Shown here one piece after another: positions 27,233 through 36,168 of a stretch of DNA of 64,000 nt (positions are counted from its first letter, which is position 1; every line of letters begins with the position of its first letter). Source of the stretch: Marispirochaeta sp. (GTDB lineage Bacteria > Spirochaetota > Spirochaetia > JC444 > Marispirochaetaceae); contig NZ_OY764213.1 in NCBI RefSeq assembly GCF_963668165.1, forward strand, positions 124,001 through 188,000. The letters run 5' to 3'. Position numbers and translations under genes: made by a program. The notes under the pieces are model-generated. The model did not search any database. It was not told the DNA's origin and saw nothing but the letters and a program-made list of their open reading frames with translations.

Positions 27233-28282
27233 CTATTTCGACTTCGATTCCGCTTCCTGTTGATACTTTACAAGGGCGGACAGAAAGGCGAGAGTAAGCC
27301 CCTGCCCCCAGCCTTGAACGCGCTTCCGCGGTACCCGGTTGTAGTTCTGCACCGTCTCCATGACAGCTGTGCCGGCGGAAACATTGCGGACCGAACCGTC
27401 TTCGCCGATATTGTCCAGGATGCCGCGGTAAGCGGCCATAACGGTTTTGGCATGCAGGGGGTGTCTGTTCAGGACCAGGGCGGCTGCTATCCCCGCGCTG
27501 GCGGATATTTCCTCGTAGGTATTCGCGTCGTCCAGAACGGTATGCCACAAACCGTTGGGACTCTGGAGACGAACCAGGGCGGCCAGATGATCCCGTAAAG
27601 TTCCGTCAATGGCCATGAACTCGGGATAGAGATAGTTGATATAGTTTTTCGCTTCCGCCATGGTCAACGCCGCCCATGCGTTGGCTCTGCCCCAGAATAC
27701 CCCGGACATGTGGCCTTTTGTGCTGTTGTCGTAGCCATGATAAAAAAGATTCGTCTTTACGTCCTGGAGAAGTTCCTCATGGGCCAGATACTGATGAAGA
27801 GCGTCCTCGATATACGTCTCATTATTAAGCAGCCTGCCGAGTCTCAAGAGGAAGTAAGCGGCCATGAACAGGGTATCGGCCCAGGCCTGCCCCGGAAAAT
27901 CATTGCCCGCCGAAACGGTATGCTGCAAGACCCGGTCCCCAAACCTCAGGGCCGTATTCTGCAGGTACTCTGCTTTGGCTGTCGCGAGATCCAGATACTT
28001 CTGTTCACCACGTGTCTGATACAGGTTAATAAGGGTGTGCCCCATGGAAACTGTATTAACCGTGAATTTTGGCAGGCCGATTTCCATATATTCGTCCACC
28101 CAGTTCTTAAGAAACTCTATGTACTCTTCATTGCCGGTGACGTCCCATGCTTTGGTTATGCCATAGAAAGCGACTCCGCAGGGCCATTCCCAGGTAAAAT
28201 CGATGTTCATGGTCCGATGCACTACCTTGTGGATAACAGTAAGCAACTCATCCCGGTCGATTGTCAGTATAGTATCCGCCAC
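27233..28282 (-). CDS. GH105 unsaturated rhamnogalacturonyl hydrolase, YesR-like
   Basis: 349 aa from a GTG start with GGAGG close upstream. The catalytic Asp is Asp136 in GQAWADTLFMAAYF; also FYHGYDN and VFWGRANAWAALTMAE. No signal peptide, so cytoplasmic. It differs from the other GH105 in the window (5380) in length and motifs, so the two probably prefer different unsaturated uronides. Divergent from a LacI gene and an importer operon (28418-32644), with a strong operator between. Confidence 0.9.
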   Translation of the reverse strand: MADTILTIDRDELLTVIHKVVHRTMNIDFTWEWPCGVAFYGITKAWDVTGNEEYIEFLKNWVDEYMEIGLPKFTVNTVSMGHTLINLYQTRGEQKYLDLATAKAEYLQNTALRFGDRVLQHTVSAGNDFPGQAWADTLFMAAYFLLRLGRLLNNETYIEDALHQYLAHEELLQDVKTNLFYHGYDNSTKGHMSGVFWGRANAWAALTMAEAKNYINYLYPEFMAIDGTLRDHLAALVRLQSPNGLWHTVLDDANTYEEISASAGIAAALVLNRHPLHAKTVMAAYRGILDNIGEDGSVRNVSAGTAVMETVQNYNRVPRKRVQGWGQGLTLAFLSALVKYQQEAESKSK

Positions 28283-28322
28283 ACCTGTCCTCCGTACCTG
28301 CTCAGTATATCATCTCTGATTC

Positions 28323-28365
28323 AATTGACACATAGTATCATAAATATCGATACTTTGTGTCAATT
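28323..28365. promoter_or_regulatory. Large inverted repeat, operator candidate for the LacI-type regulator
   Basis: Arms of 17 bp (28323-28339 and 28349-28365; AATTGACACA and TGTGTCAATT outer parts, AGTATC and GATACT inner parts) with one mismatch and a 9-bp centre. A third half site, AATTTGACAC, follows at 28366. A minus-strand promoter, TTGACA-17-TGATAC, lies within it, so binding would block the GH105 gene. Confidence 0.65.
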
Positions 28366-28368
28366 AAT

Positions 28369-28397
28369 TTGACACCGCCCTATTCTTGTGGGACAAT
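28369..28397 (+). promoter_or_regulatory. Promoter for the LacI-type regulator
   Basis: TTGACA (28369-28374), 17-bp spacer, GACAAT (28392-28397), followed by AGGAAAG and the ATG at 28418. The -35 element overlaps the third half-operator, suggesting autoregulation. Confidence 0.6.
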
Positions 28398-28417
28398 AGT
28401 TACTGGAACAGGAAAGC

Positions 28418-29407
28418 ATGACAAAAACAGAAAAACTGATAAATCTTTCCGGAGTATCTCGAAGTACGGTTTTCCGTTTCTTAAGGGGAGACAGTATTCG
28501 GCAGGATACTAAAAACAGAATCCTTTCGGCTATGCAGCAATTAGATATACTCTACGAACGCCCTTTAAGAGAAAAAACCGGGTCACTGATTATCTCCATT
28601 AGACCGGATTTTAATTATTTCAAAGGCTACGGGCTGTCAATCATGGGCTTTATGAATCAAGCGGAGCTATACGGCTACACTGTCCAGCTTCAGACGGAAC
28701 AGCTTAATTTTCCGGAAAGATCGAACACTTCTTCCTGCGCGGGTGTCCTCATTCTTGGAAAGACCATTGATGACGAAGAACACGACATCGCCCTGCTGAA
28801 AAAGGCGGGGATTCCTCATGTCCTGGTTAACCGCATGTTCGACGACAACAGCATAAGCTGGGTTTCCGTGGATATTCAGAAAGCCGCCAAAGACGCGGTT
28901 GCCCATCTGATTGAACTGGGGCATCGGGAGATCGGTACCTGGGGCGCGACCGGGCATTATCGCATCGACCGGGACAAGCGAAAAGGATATGAAGAGGCCT
29001 TTCGCGAGAAGTCCCTCCCTGTACCCGCCAGTCGCTTCGACGACGCCAGTGACGGCGTTATTGAAGAAGTTATTCAAAGGCTTATAGATGAAAACCGTCT
29101 GCCTCCGGCCTGGTTTGCTGCATCGGACGAGGTGGCCATGAGACTGGCCAAGGTCGTTCGGGAAAACGGGCTGTCCATACCCGAAGATATCGCCCTGGTT
29201 GGAATGGATGATGTTAATCCGGCGGCCTACATGAATCCTTCCTTGACCAGCATCCATATTCCCTATCAGGATGCCGGTGCCGCTGCCATGGATGTTTTAC
29301 AACTGCAGATCAACAACCCGGGTAACCTGTCTCACAGAATCGTCCTTAAACACCGGCTTGTCATTCGGGAGTCCTGCGGTGCAAAAGCGCGAGGCCGGGA
29401 ACTATGA
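28418..29407 (+). CDS. LacI-family transcriptional regulator
   Basis: 329 aa. The N-terminal helix-turn-helix is shorter than usual (TKTEKLINLSGVSRSTVFRFLRGDSIRQDTKNRIL), followed by an effector-binding domain with WFAASDEVAMRLAKVVRENGLSIPEDIALVGMDDVNPA. Precedes the importer operon on the same strand and diverges from GH105. Probably represses both until a pectin-derived sugar binds. Confidence 0.88.
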   Translation: MTKTEKLINLSGVSRSTVFRFLRGDSIRQDTKNRILSAMQQLDILYERPLREKTGSLIISIRPDFNYFKGYGLSIMGFMNQAELYGYTVQLQTEQLNFPERSNTSSCAGVLILGKTIDDEEHDIALLKKAGIPHVLVNRMFDDNSISWVSVDIQKAAKDAVAHLIELGHREIGTWGATGHYRIDRDKRKGYEEAFREKSLPVPASRFDDASDGVIEEVIQRLIDENRLPPAWFAASDEVAMRLAKVVRENGLSIPEDIALVGMDDVNPAAYMNPSLTSIHIPYQDAGAAAMDVLQLQINNPGNLSHRIVLKHRLVIRESCGAKARGREL

Positions 29408-29492
29408 AGCACCCCGCCTTTTCTATTGAATCACAATCGTCTGGAATCCGTTTAAAGCGGAAAAAGCATATATTACCAAATGGAGGTTTCCT

Positions 29493-30782
29493 ATGAAAAA
29501 AGCATTTTCAGCAATGCTCCTAGGAGTCTTCCTGCTTTCCACACTGGGTTTGTGGGCTGCAGGAAGCGCGGAATCGCAGGAGGGCCCGGTCGAACTGCGT
29601 GTAGCCTGGTGGGGTAACCCTACCAGGGACGAACGGACCCTGGGAGTAATTGATCTCTATCAAGAGAAGAACCCGGGCGTAACCATCGAACCTGAAACCG
29701 TCGGTTGGGGCGGATACTGGGACCGGATCAACACCCAGGTTGCCGGGGGTAACCTGCCCGATGTCATGCAGCACGACTATGCCTATCTCTTTCAGTTTGT
29801 TTCCCGCAACCAGCTGGCCGATATGACTCCTTACGTCAATAACGGAACCATCAACCTGTCAGGGGTGGACGAGTCCTATCTTTCCGGAGGCCGGATAAAC
29901 GGGAAGCTCTACGGGATAAGCCTCGGGACCAATGCGGTAGCCCTGGTGTACGATCCCGCCGTCCTGGAGAAAGCCGGCATCGCCGAACCGGACCCCGATT
30001 GGACAATGGGCGACTTTGAAGATCTGGCCCGGGAGATATATGCCAAAACCAGGGTTCGTACCCTGCCCTTTTTTACCACCGATCCCAAGGTCGGATTCGA
30101 AAACTGGATACGCCAGACGGGCAAACCCCTGTTCGCCCCCGACGGTTCGTCTCTCGGATTTACCGATACCAAACCCCTTGAAGAGTTCTTCAAAATCCAG
30201 GTTCGCCTTATTGAAGACGGAGTCATGATTCCGCCGGAAGAATCCTTTGTAAGCCTGAGTCCCCAGGAAGGCTTCCTGGCCCGGGGGGGCAGCTGGTGCG
30301 ATTTCATGTGGAGCAACCAGTTTATTGCTTTTCAGGATGCGGCCAACCGTCCGTTGAAGATGACTTTAGTGCCTGGAATCGAAGGTGCAAAGCGTCCCGG
30401 AACCTATCTGAAACCGTCCATGTTCTTCGCCATTCCGGCGACTTCGGAAAAGAAGGATGAGGCGGCGAAATTTATCAACTTCTTTCTTACCGACCCGGAA
30501 GCGAACAAAATCCTCCTCGGAGAGAGGGGTGTTCCCATTATCCCGACGGTCCGGGAAGTTGTTAAATCGGTTGTCGGCAGTCAAATGCAGATTATTTTCG
30601 ATTACATCACCTTAGTGGGAGACGGAAACGCCAGTCCAATAGATCCTCCGGATCCCGCTGCCTCCGGCGAATTCCTCAAGATGTTCAGGGATGTTACCCA
30701 GGAAGTGCTGATGGGAGCGATCACTCCCCAGGCAGGTGCACAAAAGGTGATGACCTCGGCCGGAAATATCTTAAGCAGATAA
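29493..30782 (+). CDS. Sugar-binding protein of ABC importer (family 1)
   Basis: 429 aa with TGGAGG ribosome site. Signal peptide ends LWAAGSAES, no Cys. Family 1 features include INTQVAGGNLPDVMQHDYAYLFQFV and RTLPFFTTDPKVGFENWIRQTGKPLF. 85 bp after the LacI gene. A hairpin terminator separates it from its two permeases, so it is likely made in excess. The GH105 partner suggests an unsaturated uronide ligand. Confidence 0.9.
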   Translation: MKKAFSAMLLGVFLLSTLGLWAAGSAESQEGPVELRVAWWGNPTRDERTLGVIDLYQEKNPGVTIEPETVGWGGYWDRINTQVAGGNLPDVMQHDYAYLFQFVSRNQLADMTPYVNNGTINLSGVDESYLSGGRINGKLYGISLGTNAVALVYDPAVLEKAGIAEPDPDWTMGDFEDLAREIYAKTRVRTLPFFTTDPKVGFENWIRQTGKPLFAPDGSSLGFTDTKPLEEFFKIQVRLIEDGVMIPPEESFVSLSPQEGFLARGGSWCDFMWSNQFIAFQDAANRPLKMTLVPGIEGAKRPGTYLKPSMFFAIPATSEKKDEAAKFINFFLTDPEANKILLGERGVPIIPTVREVVKSVVGSQMQIIFDYITLVGDGNASPIDPPDPAASGEFLKMFRDVTQEVLMGAITPQAGAQKVMTSAGNILSR

Positions 30783-30806
30783 CGGCCCCTCTTTTTGACT
30801 GAATAG

Positions 30807-30836
30807 AAAACCGGAGGGGATTCCTCCTCCGGTTTT
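30807..30836 (+). terminator. Hairpin attenuator between binding protein and permeases
   Basis: AAAACCGGAGG (30807-30817) pairs with CCTCCGGTTTT (30826-30836) across an 8-nt loop, ending in TTTTATT. A partial terminator here would give more binding protein than permease, as is known for many importer operons. Confidence 0.75.
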
Positions 30837-30855
30837 ATTCAACCAGGAGTTCCCT

Positions 30856-31797
30856 ATGAGTATAAGCACGGTAAAGACACCGGGTTCTCCCCGAAAACTC
30901 TTGAGTTCCGCCGCAAGTCGTAATTTTGCAGGATACATGTTTATAAGCCCCTGGCTGCTGGGCTTTTTTACCTTTACCATTATTCCCATCGTAACCTCGG
31001 CATACTACGCACTGACAAAGTACGATATTCTGGATGAACCGATTTTTATCGGATTCGAGAATTTCAGAATCATGATGCAGGACAAACTGTTCTGGCAATC
31101 CATGAAGGTAACCTTTCATTACGTTTTTTGCTCGGTACCTCTCAGGCTGCTGTTCGCCCTTTTTATCGCCGTACTGTTGAATCAGAAGGCCCGTTTCCAG
31201 AAGTTTCACCAGACCGTTTACTACCTGCCGTCCATACTGGGCGGAAGTATCGCGGTGGCCGTGATGTGGCGCCGGCTTTTTATGTCCGGCGGCGCGGTCA
31301 ACGCCATATTGGGGATAATCGGGATCGAATCCAATGTTTCCTGGATCGGACGGGCGGATACGGCTTTATGGACCCTGATCGTTCTGGCGGTCTGGCAGTT
31401 CGGCTCTTCCATGCTGATATTCCTGGCGGGCCTTAAGCAGATTCCCGACTCGTACTATGAAACCGCCGAAATCGACGGGGCCAGCAAGGCCCAGAGGTTC
31501 TTCAGGATTACCCTGCCCTGCCTCTCCCCGGTTATCTTCTTCAATCTGGTTATGCAGCTTATCGCGAGTTTTATCGTCTTTACCCAGGCTTTTGTGGTCT
31601 CCGGAGGTTCGGGGGATCCCCTGAACAGTACCCTTGTCTACGTTCTGTACCTCTATCAGAGGGCCTTCAAGTACTATCAGATGGGATATGCCAGCGCCAT
31701 GGCCTGGGTCCTGGTACTGATAATCGGCCTGTTTACCCTTATTCTGTTCCGGACCTCCGGAAAGTGGGTGTACTACGAATCGAAGGAAGGCAAGTGA
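30856..31797 (+). CDS. ABC sugar permease, MalF/UgpA type
   Basis: 313 aa, six membrane helices after a 30-residue cytoplasmic tail. EAA loop YETAEIDGASKAQRFFRITLPCLSP. CAGGAG ribosome site. One base separates its stop from the next ATG. Confidence 0.92.
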   Translation: MSISTVKTPGSPRKLLSSAASRNFAGYMFISPWLLGFFTFTIIPIVTSAYYALTKYDILDEPIFIGFENFRIMMQDKLFWQSMKVTFHYVFCSVPLRLLFALFIAVLLNQKARFQKFHQTVYYLPSILGGSIAVAVMWRRLFMSGGAVNAILGIIGIESNVSWIGRADTALWTLIVLAVWQFGSSMLIFLAGLKQIPDSYYETAEIDGASKAQRFFRITLPCLSPVIFFNLVMQLIASFIVFTQAFVVSGGSGDPLNSTLVYVLYLYQRAFKYYQMGYASAMAWVLVLIIGLFTLILFRTSGKWVYYESKEGK

Positions 31798-31798
31798 T

Positions 31799-32644
31799 AT
31801 GAAACGGAGCAGGAAAGAAATCCTTACGGGAATTATATTTCAAGTCTTTCTGTTCGCGTTGGGATTCGTAATGATCTACCCCATTCTGTGGATGGTCGCC
31901 AATTCCTTCAAGACCGCCGAGGAGATTTTCGGTTCCGCATCGCTCATACCAGAAAAACTCCTGTTCGATAATTATCAGAGGGGTTGGCGGTATGTGGGCT
32001 CCCTGACCTTCGCCACCTTCTTTAAAAACTCCTTTATCTATGCCGGAATTGCAACCGTCGGAGTGGTCTTCTCCTCGGCCCTGGTCGCCTTCGGTTTTTC
32101 AAGAATCCGTTTTAAGGGACGGAACCTCTGGTTCGGGGTGATGATCCTCACAATGATTATCCCTTATCAGGTTATCATGGTTCCCCAGTTCATTATCTTT
32201 CAAAAGCTGGGCTGGATAAATACCTTTCTTCCGCTGATCGTTCCCATGTGTCTCGGGTATCCCTTCTTTATCTTTCTTATGGTGCAGTTTATCCGCGGTA
32301 TTCCCATATCCCTGGATGAGTCTGCCTGGATGGACGGCTGCGGACGGTTCATGATATTTTCCCGGATAATCTTTCCCCTTATGAAGCCGGCCATTATAAC
32401 CACGACAATCTTCAGCTTTTACTGGCGCTGGGAGGATTTTCTGGGACCGCTTCTCTACCTGAACAAACCCCGGCTCTTTACCGTTTCCCTGGCCTTGAGG
32501 ATGTTCTCGGACCCGATGACCTCCACGGACTGGGGCGCCATATTCGCCATGGGAACCCTTTCGCTGGTACCGGTGCTGGTAATATTCGTATCCTTCCAAA
32601 AATACTTGAGCCGCGGAATAGCTACAACCGGTATAAAAGGATAA
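31799..32644 (+). CDS. ABC sugar permease, MalG/UgpE type
   Basis: 281 aa, six membrane helices, EAA loop DESAWMDGCGRFMIFSRIIFPLMKP, C-terminus LSRGIATTGIKG as in intact homologues. Its stop codon TAA (32642-32644) is also the insertion point of the MITE: the TA is the target duplication and the last A belongs to the repeat, so the protein is unaffected. Confidence 0.92.
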   Translation: MKRSRKEILTGIIFQVFLFALGFVMIYPILWMVANSFKTAEEIFGSASLIPEKLLFDNYQRGWRYVGSLTFATFFKNSFIYAGIATVGVVFSSALVAFGFSRIRFKGRNLWFGVMILTMIIPYQVIMVPQFIIFQKLGWINTFLPLIVPMCLGYPFFIFLMVQFIRGIPISLDESAWMDGCGRFMIFSRIIFPLMKPAIITTTIFSFYWRWEDFLGPLLYLNKPRLFTVSLALRMFSDPMTSTDWGAIFAMGTLSLVPVLVIFVSFQKYLSRGIATTGIKG

Positions 32645-32665
32645 GGGCACCTCCTATGTTTTACG

Positions 32666-33757
32666 TCAAGACCCCAATCCAATAATTTGTAATTTATGAT
32701 ATTTCAGCTTCGCAAGCCTCTCTTTAAGCTGGCTATACCGATAATATGTCTTCTTTGTCACCAAGGTGTACAGAAGCTTTACTAATCTCCGAGCAATGGC
32801 AATAATCGCTACTGCTTTAGGTTTTCGAGTGATTAAAGTTTTGTAAGCCTCTTTCAAGTGCCCCCCACTTTTCGAACGCACCAGTGACTATGCTGCCTGT
32901 ACGATCACTCTGCGCAAATATGCACATCCTCGCTTTGATATTGGCCCCATTCGATGAGTTTCCCCAGAGCTATCGACCCGAGGTGTGAGGCCTGCGTAGT
33001 TTGCCACCTGATCTGCATTCGCAAATCGACTTCCATCCCCTACGTAGGCAATAAAAGCCAACGCGGTAGCAGGACCGACTCCTGGGACAGACATGAGAAT
33101 CCCAGTGTTCTTCTCGGATTCCAGGAACTGCTTTGTTTCCTGTTCTAAATCTTCAATAATCGCTTCACAGTAGGCAACCATTTCTATCAGTCGCCTCGCT
33201 TCTCGAACATGCCGTCCGGTAAGAAGGGTCAATACGTTCTTCTCTCTGTTCGATGCCGTTTTTAGATCCGCTTTCGTTATCGTTGTAATACCCGAATCGA
33301 GAAACACACTATGGAGCCGGTTTATGTACCTTGTTCGGTCTGCTTTGTAAGTTGCCAGTTCGGCTACAACTGACCTCTCCTCTTCCTCTTTCTTCGTTGG
33401 CAACGGTACGGTTGGCAATTCTTCTACCGGGTTCCGCTGTAACAGGCGGGCAATTTGTACTGCATCTTCCCTATCCGTTTTTTTCAGCGATTGGTAAATC
33501 ATTGCAAGCTTCCCAGGGTTCAGAACAACAACATGGCACCCAACCCGGTCAGTCAGATATCGAGCAATATTGAACGCATTGTTCCCCGCTTCCAGTCCTA
33601 CCAAATCATCATTACCCAATCTCTTGGCAAGTCGCTCTAAGCCAATCCCATCGGCTTTTCCATTGAACTGTTGATTCTTGGCTTTCTCATCGAGAATCGC
33701 ACACTGGTAAGTCCGTTTACCAAGGTCGATGCCTACATACCGAATCTTCTCTTCCAT
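32666..33757 (-). pseudogene. IS110 transposase with in-frame amber codon (copy 2)
   Basis: Protein sequence identical to copy 1 before and after the TAG at codon 290. DEDD residues (Asp11, Glu56, Asp95, Asp98) and Ser263/264 are retained in the 289-residue upstream part. The shared stop means it predates the duplication. Confidence 0.8.
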
Positions 33758-33998
33758 TTTTCCCTCCTTTCGGTTATAAGAAGGACTGGGAGTCTTTGGT
33801 CAGACGCGAGTTACACCGTACTCCTATTCGCGGTTGCGCCGGTCACTCGGCGCACCGCTCTATGGTGTTCGGTGGCAGGTTTCAGTTAATCTCTAAAGCG
33901 AGGTCTTATGCCTCCCGGTGCCCTCAACCTACCGCCGGCTCCCCAATCCCGTCAGATAGAGGATAACTCTCTGCGCCCAACCACGTAAATCATACAAT
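33758..33998 (-). ncRNA. Predicted IS110 bridge RNA (copy 2)
   Basis: Same sequence as in copy 1. The target loop is closed by the stem 33937-33926 with 33881-33870. Guides GGGCACC (33923-33917) and TTTAGAG (33897-33891) match the MITE terminus in which the element sits. The donor guide ATAGGAG is at 33827-33821. Confidence 0.65.
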
Positions 33999-34145
33999 CT
34001 CTAAAAACTACTCTTTTTGCCCTATGCAGCGTTGTCGGGATTTCCCGCAGTCCTCAACTCTTGTTATCACAAGAGCTTGCGGGTGCTATAAAATCCCTTC
34101 GCCTTGCCCATGACAAAAATACCACGTTTTTAGAGGTGCCCTTAT

Positions 34146-34331
34146 GTAAAAGAACTGGATTGCGTAAAGAACATAAATACTGAATTGGAAAGAGGTTTCC
34201 CGTATAAAGGAGCAAAAGAACACTTTATCGTGGATGTGGATAATCGTGATTTATTACATACCATTATTCAGGAACTGGAAAAAGTAACACCTGTTCCGGT
34301 AAAGAAGAAACCCAAAAAGAAATCCGGTTAA
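34146..34331 (+). pseudogene. Unidentified gene remnant next to the MITE
   Basis: Just after the MITE a plus-strand frame of 61 codons without start reads coding-like sequence (LERGFPYKGAKEHFIVDVDN, then DLLHTIIQELEK) and ends in a Lys/Pro-rich tail at 34329-34331. I do not recognise the family. The 5' part is absent, probably lost when the mobile elements entered. Frame quality and amino-acid composition are the only evidence. Confidence 0.35.
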
Positions 34332-34398
34332 AATCTTCAGATATGCAGAAGGGGCGACGATGAAGAAGCCCCCCCTGCAGTGAGGATCGCCCATGTAA

Positions 34399-36168
34399 TT
34401 ACCGCTTGTAAAAATCCTGCAGTACAAAGAACGGCAGTTTCCTGGTCTTTTTATCCTCGGCAATCAGACCTTTGCGGTTATATCCCCTCTGGTACCGGTT
34501 GTTTCTCCGTGGACAGGTAAAATCGTAGAGGATCCAGGGACTTATACCTTTGACATAGTCGAGTCTGTCGATGGTTGCAAGCTGCTGTTTGTAAACCTCC
34601 TCCGCGTACTCCTCAGTAAATTTCTCTGATATGGAACCGTGATGTCCGGCTTTCGCGCCGGCGCCGAATTCGGTAATCAGTACCGGTTTATCGGGCTGTG
34701 AATTCTCCCCAAGTTCAATAAGGTCTTTAAAGCGGGTCTTATACCAGCCGTAGTATTCGTTCAGCCCGATAATATCGAGATACTCGGTCAGCCGGTCTTC
34801 TATGCGGTTTTTTGCGTGATTGACAAGACAGGCTGCTGTCACAAGCCGGGAACCGTCATTTGATTTAGCCGTTTTAGCCAGTCTGCTCATAAAATCAAGG
34901 CGTTCGTCCGTGTCGGCGTTTTCGTTACCGATAGCCCAGATGATTACACTGGCGCGGTTGTAATCCCGGCTGATCAGTTCCAGGAGCTGGTTCTGGGCAT
35001 CCGTGTAGGTGGCCTGGCGGGTAAAATCGATTGCCCAATAGACAGGTATTTCTTCCCACAGGAGCAGCCCCTGCTCATCGGCGATTTTAGCGGCCAGCTC
35101 GTGGTGCGGATAGTGGGACAGTCGCAGATAGTTACAGCCGAGTTCCTTGGCATGAGCGAAACGCCGATTAATATCCTCTGCTGAACTGACCTTGCCGAGC
35201 TCGGCGTCATCCTCATGAACGGCTATTCCCTTCAGCCAGATATTCTTTCCGTTGAGAAGGATCTCCCTACCTTTTACCCGTATCTCCCTGAATCCGACAC
35301 GGTCCGAAACAGTATCGCGGCGAAACGCAAGGGATACATCGTAGAGTTTCGGGTTCTCCGGAGACCAGAGTTCGGGAGACACCTTTAGCACCTCACGGCA
35401 GACGCCGTCAGTCAGCGTGATATCGCGATCGATATTCAGCTCAGGAATGCTGAGGCGAACGCTGTCCTGCGCCGTTTCGTCGGACACCCTGACAGCGACC
35501 TCGATTTTATCGAAGCGGCTGTTCGGTACAAGATGAATACGGAAGTCCCTGACAAAATCCTGCGGTACACGGATGAGTTCTATATCCCGATAGAGGCCTC
35601 CCCAGTTAAACCAGTCGGTGTTTTTCATGGGTACCCGGTCTGAGGTCCGGGTATTGTTAACACAAATCTGGATCACGTTCTCCTGCTGTATTTCCTCCGT
35701 CAGTTCTGCAAAAAAAGGAGTTGAGCCGCCGACATGATTGCCCAGAAACGTATAGTTTAAAAAGACTTTGGTATCATAGTTGGCCCCGCCTATATGAAGA
35801 AAAATACGCTCAGAATTGTCCTGTTTTATATACCGGAAATGGCGACTGAACCAGCCGCAGCCTTCGAACCAAAAATACTCCGGTTTGATTTTGTTCCAGC
35901 AGCAGGGAATAAAGGTCAGCTCGCCTTCGTCGACATGATAATCCCACGGTTCCTGTACGCCGTTCTCATCAATTTTTCGCGGCACATGCCAGTTGTCCCG
36001 CAAACCTACATCGTACTGGTCCATAACATAGTTCCAGAGGCCGTTCAGTTTCTCAGTCCGCCGTCCGGCTTTGCAGATCATGGTGGAATGGTTCAAATTA
36101 CGAACATCGCATTTTGCATAGTAGGCTTCGTTGTGGATGGACTCTTCAAAATTGTCGCTCTTTTTCAT
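34399..36168 (-). CDS. GH2 beta-glucuronidase-type hydrolase
   Basis: 589 aa. Sugar-binding domain about 35-200, immunoglobulin-like domain to about 295, TIM barrel 300-589. Acid/base Glu416 in WAIGNENAD, nucleophile Glu500 in LITEFGAGA. Asn564-Arg-Lys566 (NRKG) matches the N-x-K motif that recognises the uronate carboxylate in beta-glucuronidases, so beta-glucuronidase or beta-galacturonidase activity is favoured over beta-galactosidase. Cytoplasmic (no signal). Last gene of a five-gene operon, overlapping the preceding gene by 4 bp (ATGA). Confidence 0.88.
   Translation of the reverse strand: MKKSDNFEESIHNEAYYAKCDVRNLNHSTMICKAGRRTEKLNGLWNYVMDQYDVGLRDNWHVPRKIDENGVQEPWDYHVDEGELTFIPCCWNKIKPEYFWFEGCGWFSRHFRYIKQDNSERIFLHIGGANYDTKVFLNYTFLGNHVGGSTPFFAELTEEIQQENVIQICVNNTRTSDRVPMKNTDWFNWGGLYRDIELIRVPQDFVRDFRIHLVPNSRFDKIEVAVRVSDETAQDSVRLSIPELNIDRDITLTDGVCREVLKVSPELWSPENPKLYDVSLAFRRDTVSDRVGFREIRVKGREILLNGKNIWLKGIAVHEDDAELGKVSSAEDINRRFAHAKELGCNYLRLSHYPHHELAAKIADEQGLLLWEEIPVYWAIDFTRQATYTDAQNQLLELISRDYNRASVIIWAIGNENADTDERLDFMSRLAKTAKSNDGSRLVTAACLVNHAKNRIEDRLTEYLDIIGLNEYYGWYKTRFKDLIELGENSQPDKPVLITEFGAGAKAGHHGSISEKFTEEYAEEVYKQQLATIDRLDYVKGISPWILYDFTCPRRNNRYQRGYNRKGLIAEDKKTRKLPFFVLQDFYKR

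Larger units (their letters stand above)
32653..34000 (-). mobile_element. IS110-family insertion sequence, copy 2
   Basis: Same 1348-bp element as copy 1, shifted by 7050 bp, with the same CT core at each edge (32651-32652, 33999-34000) and the same target half-sites. It lies inside the left end of the MITE and in the same orientation as copy 1. Confidence 0.88.
32644..34142. repeat. MITE-like repeat (about 151 bp) split by IS110 copy 2
   Basis: Terminal inverted repeats GGGCACCTCTAAAAAC (left half before, rest after the IS110) and GTTTTTAGAGGTGCCC (34126-34141), with TA on both outer sides (32642-32643, 34143-34144). Without the 1348-bp IS110 it is about 151 bp, too short to code. The interior holds a nested hairpin: CCCGCA (34044-34049) with TGCGGG (34078-34083) around CTCTTGT-TATC-ACAAGAG (34058-34075). 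Confidence 0.8.

Noticed and set aside
32645..34145. Reading the whole 1.5-kb unit with GGGCACCTC ends as one IS with an IS110 transposase
   Set aside because: IS110 elements lack terminal inverted repeats, and copy 1 shares the inner 1348 bp and target half-sites but not the right-hand terminal repeat; a nested insertion explains both.
34344..34377. GC-rich imperfect hairpin after the GH2 gene as a terminator
   Set aside because: The stem is interrupted by mismatches and no U-run follows on the minus strand, so it was not listed as a terminator.
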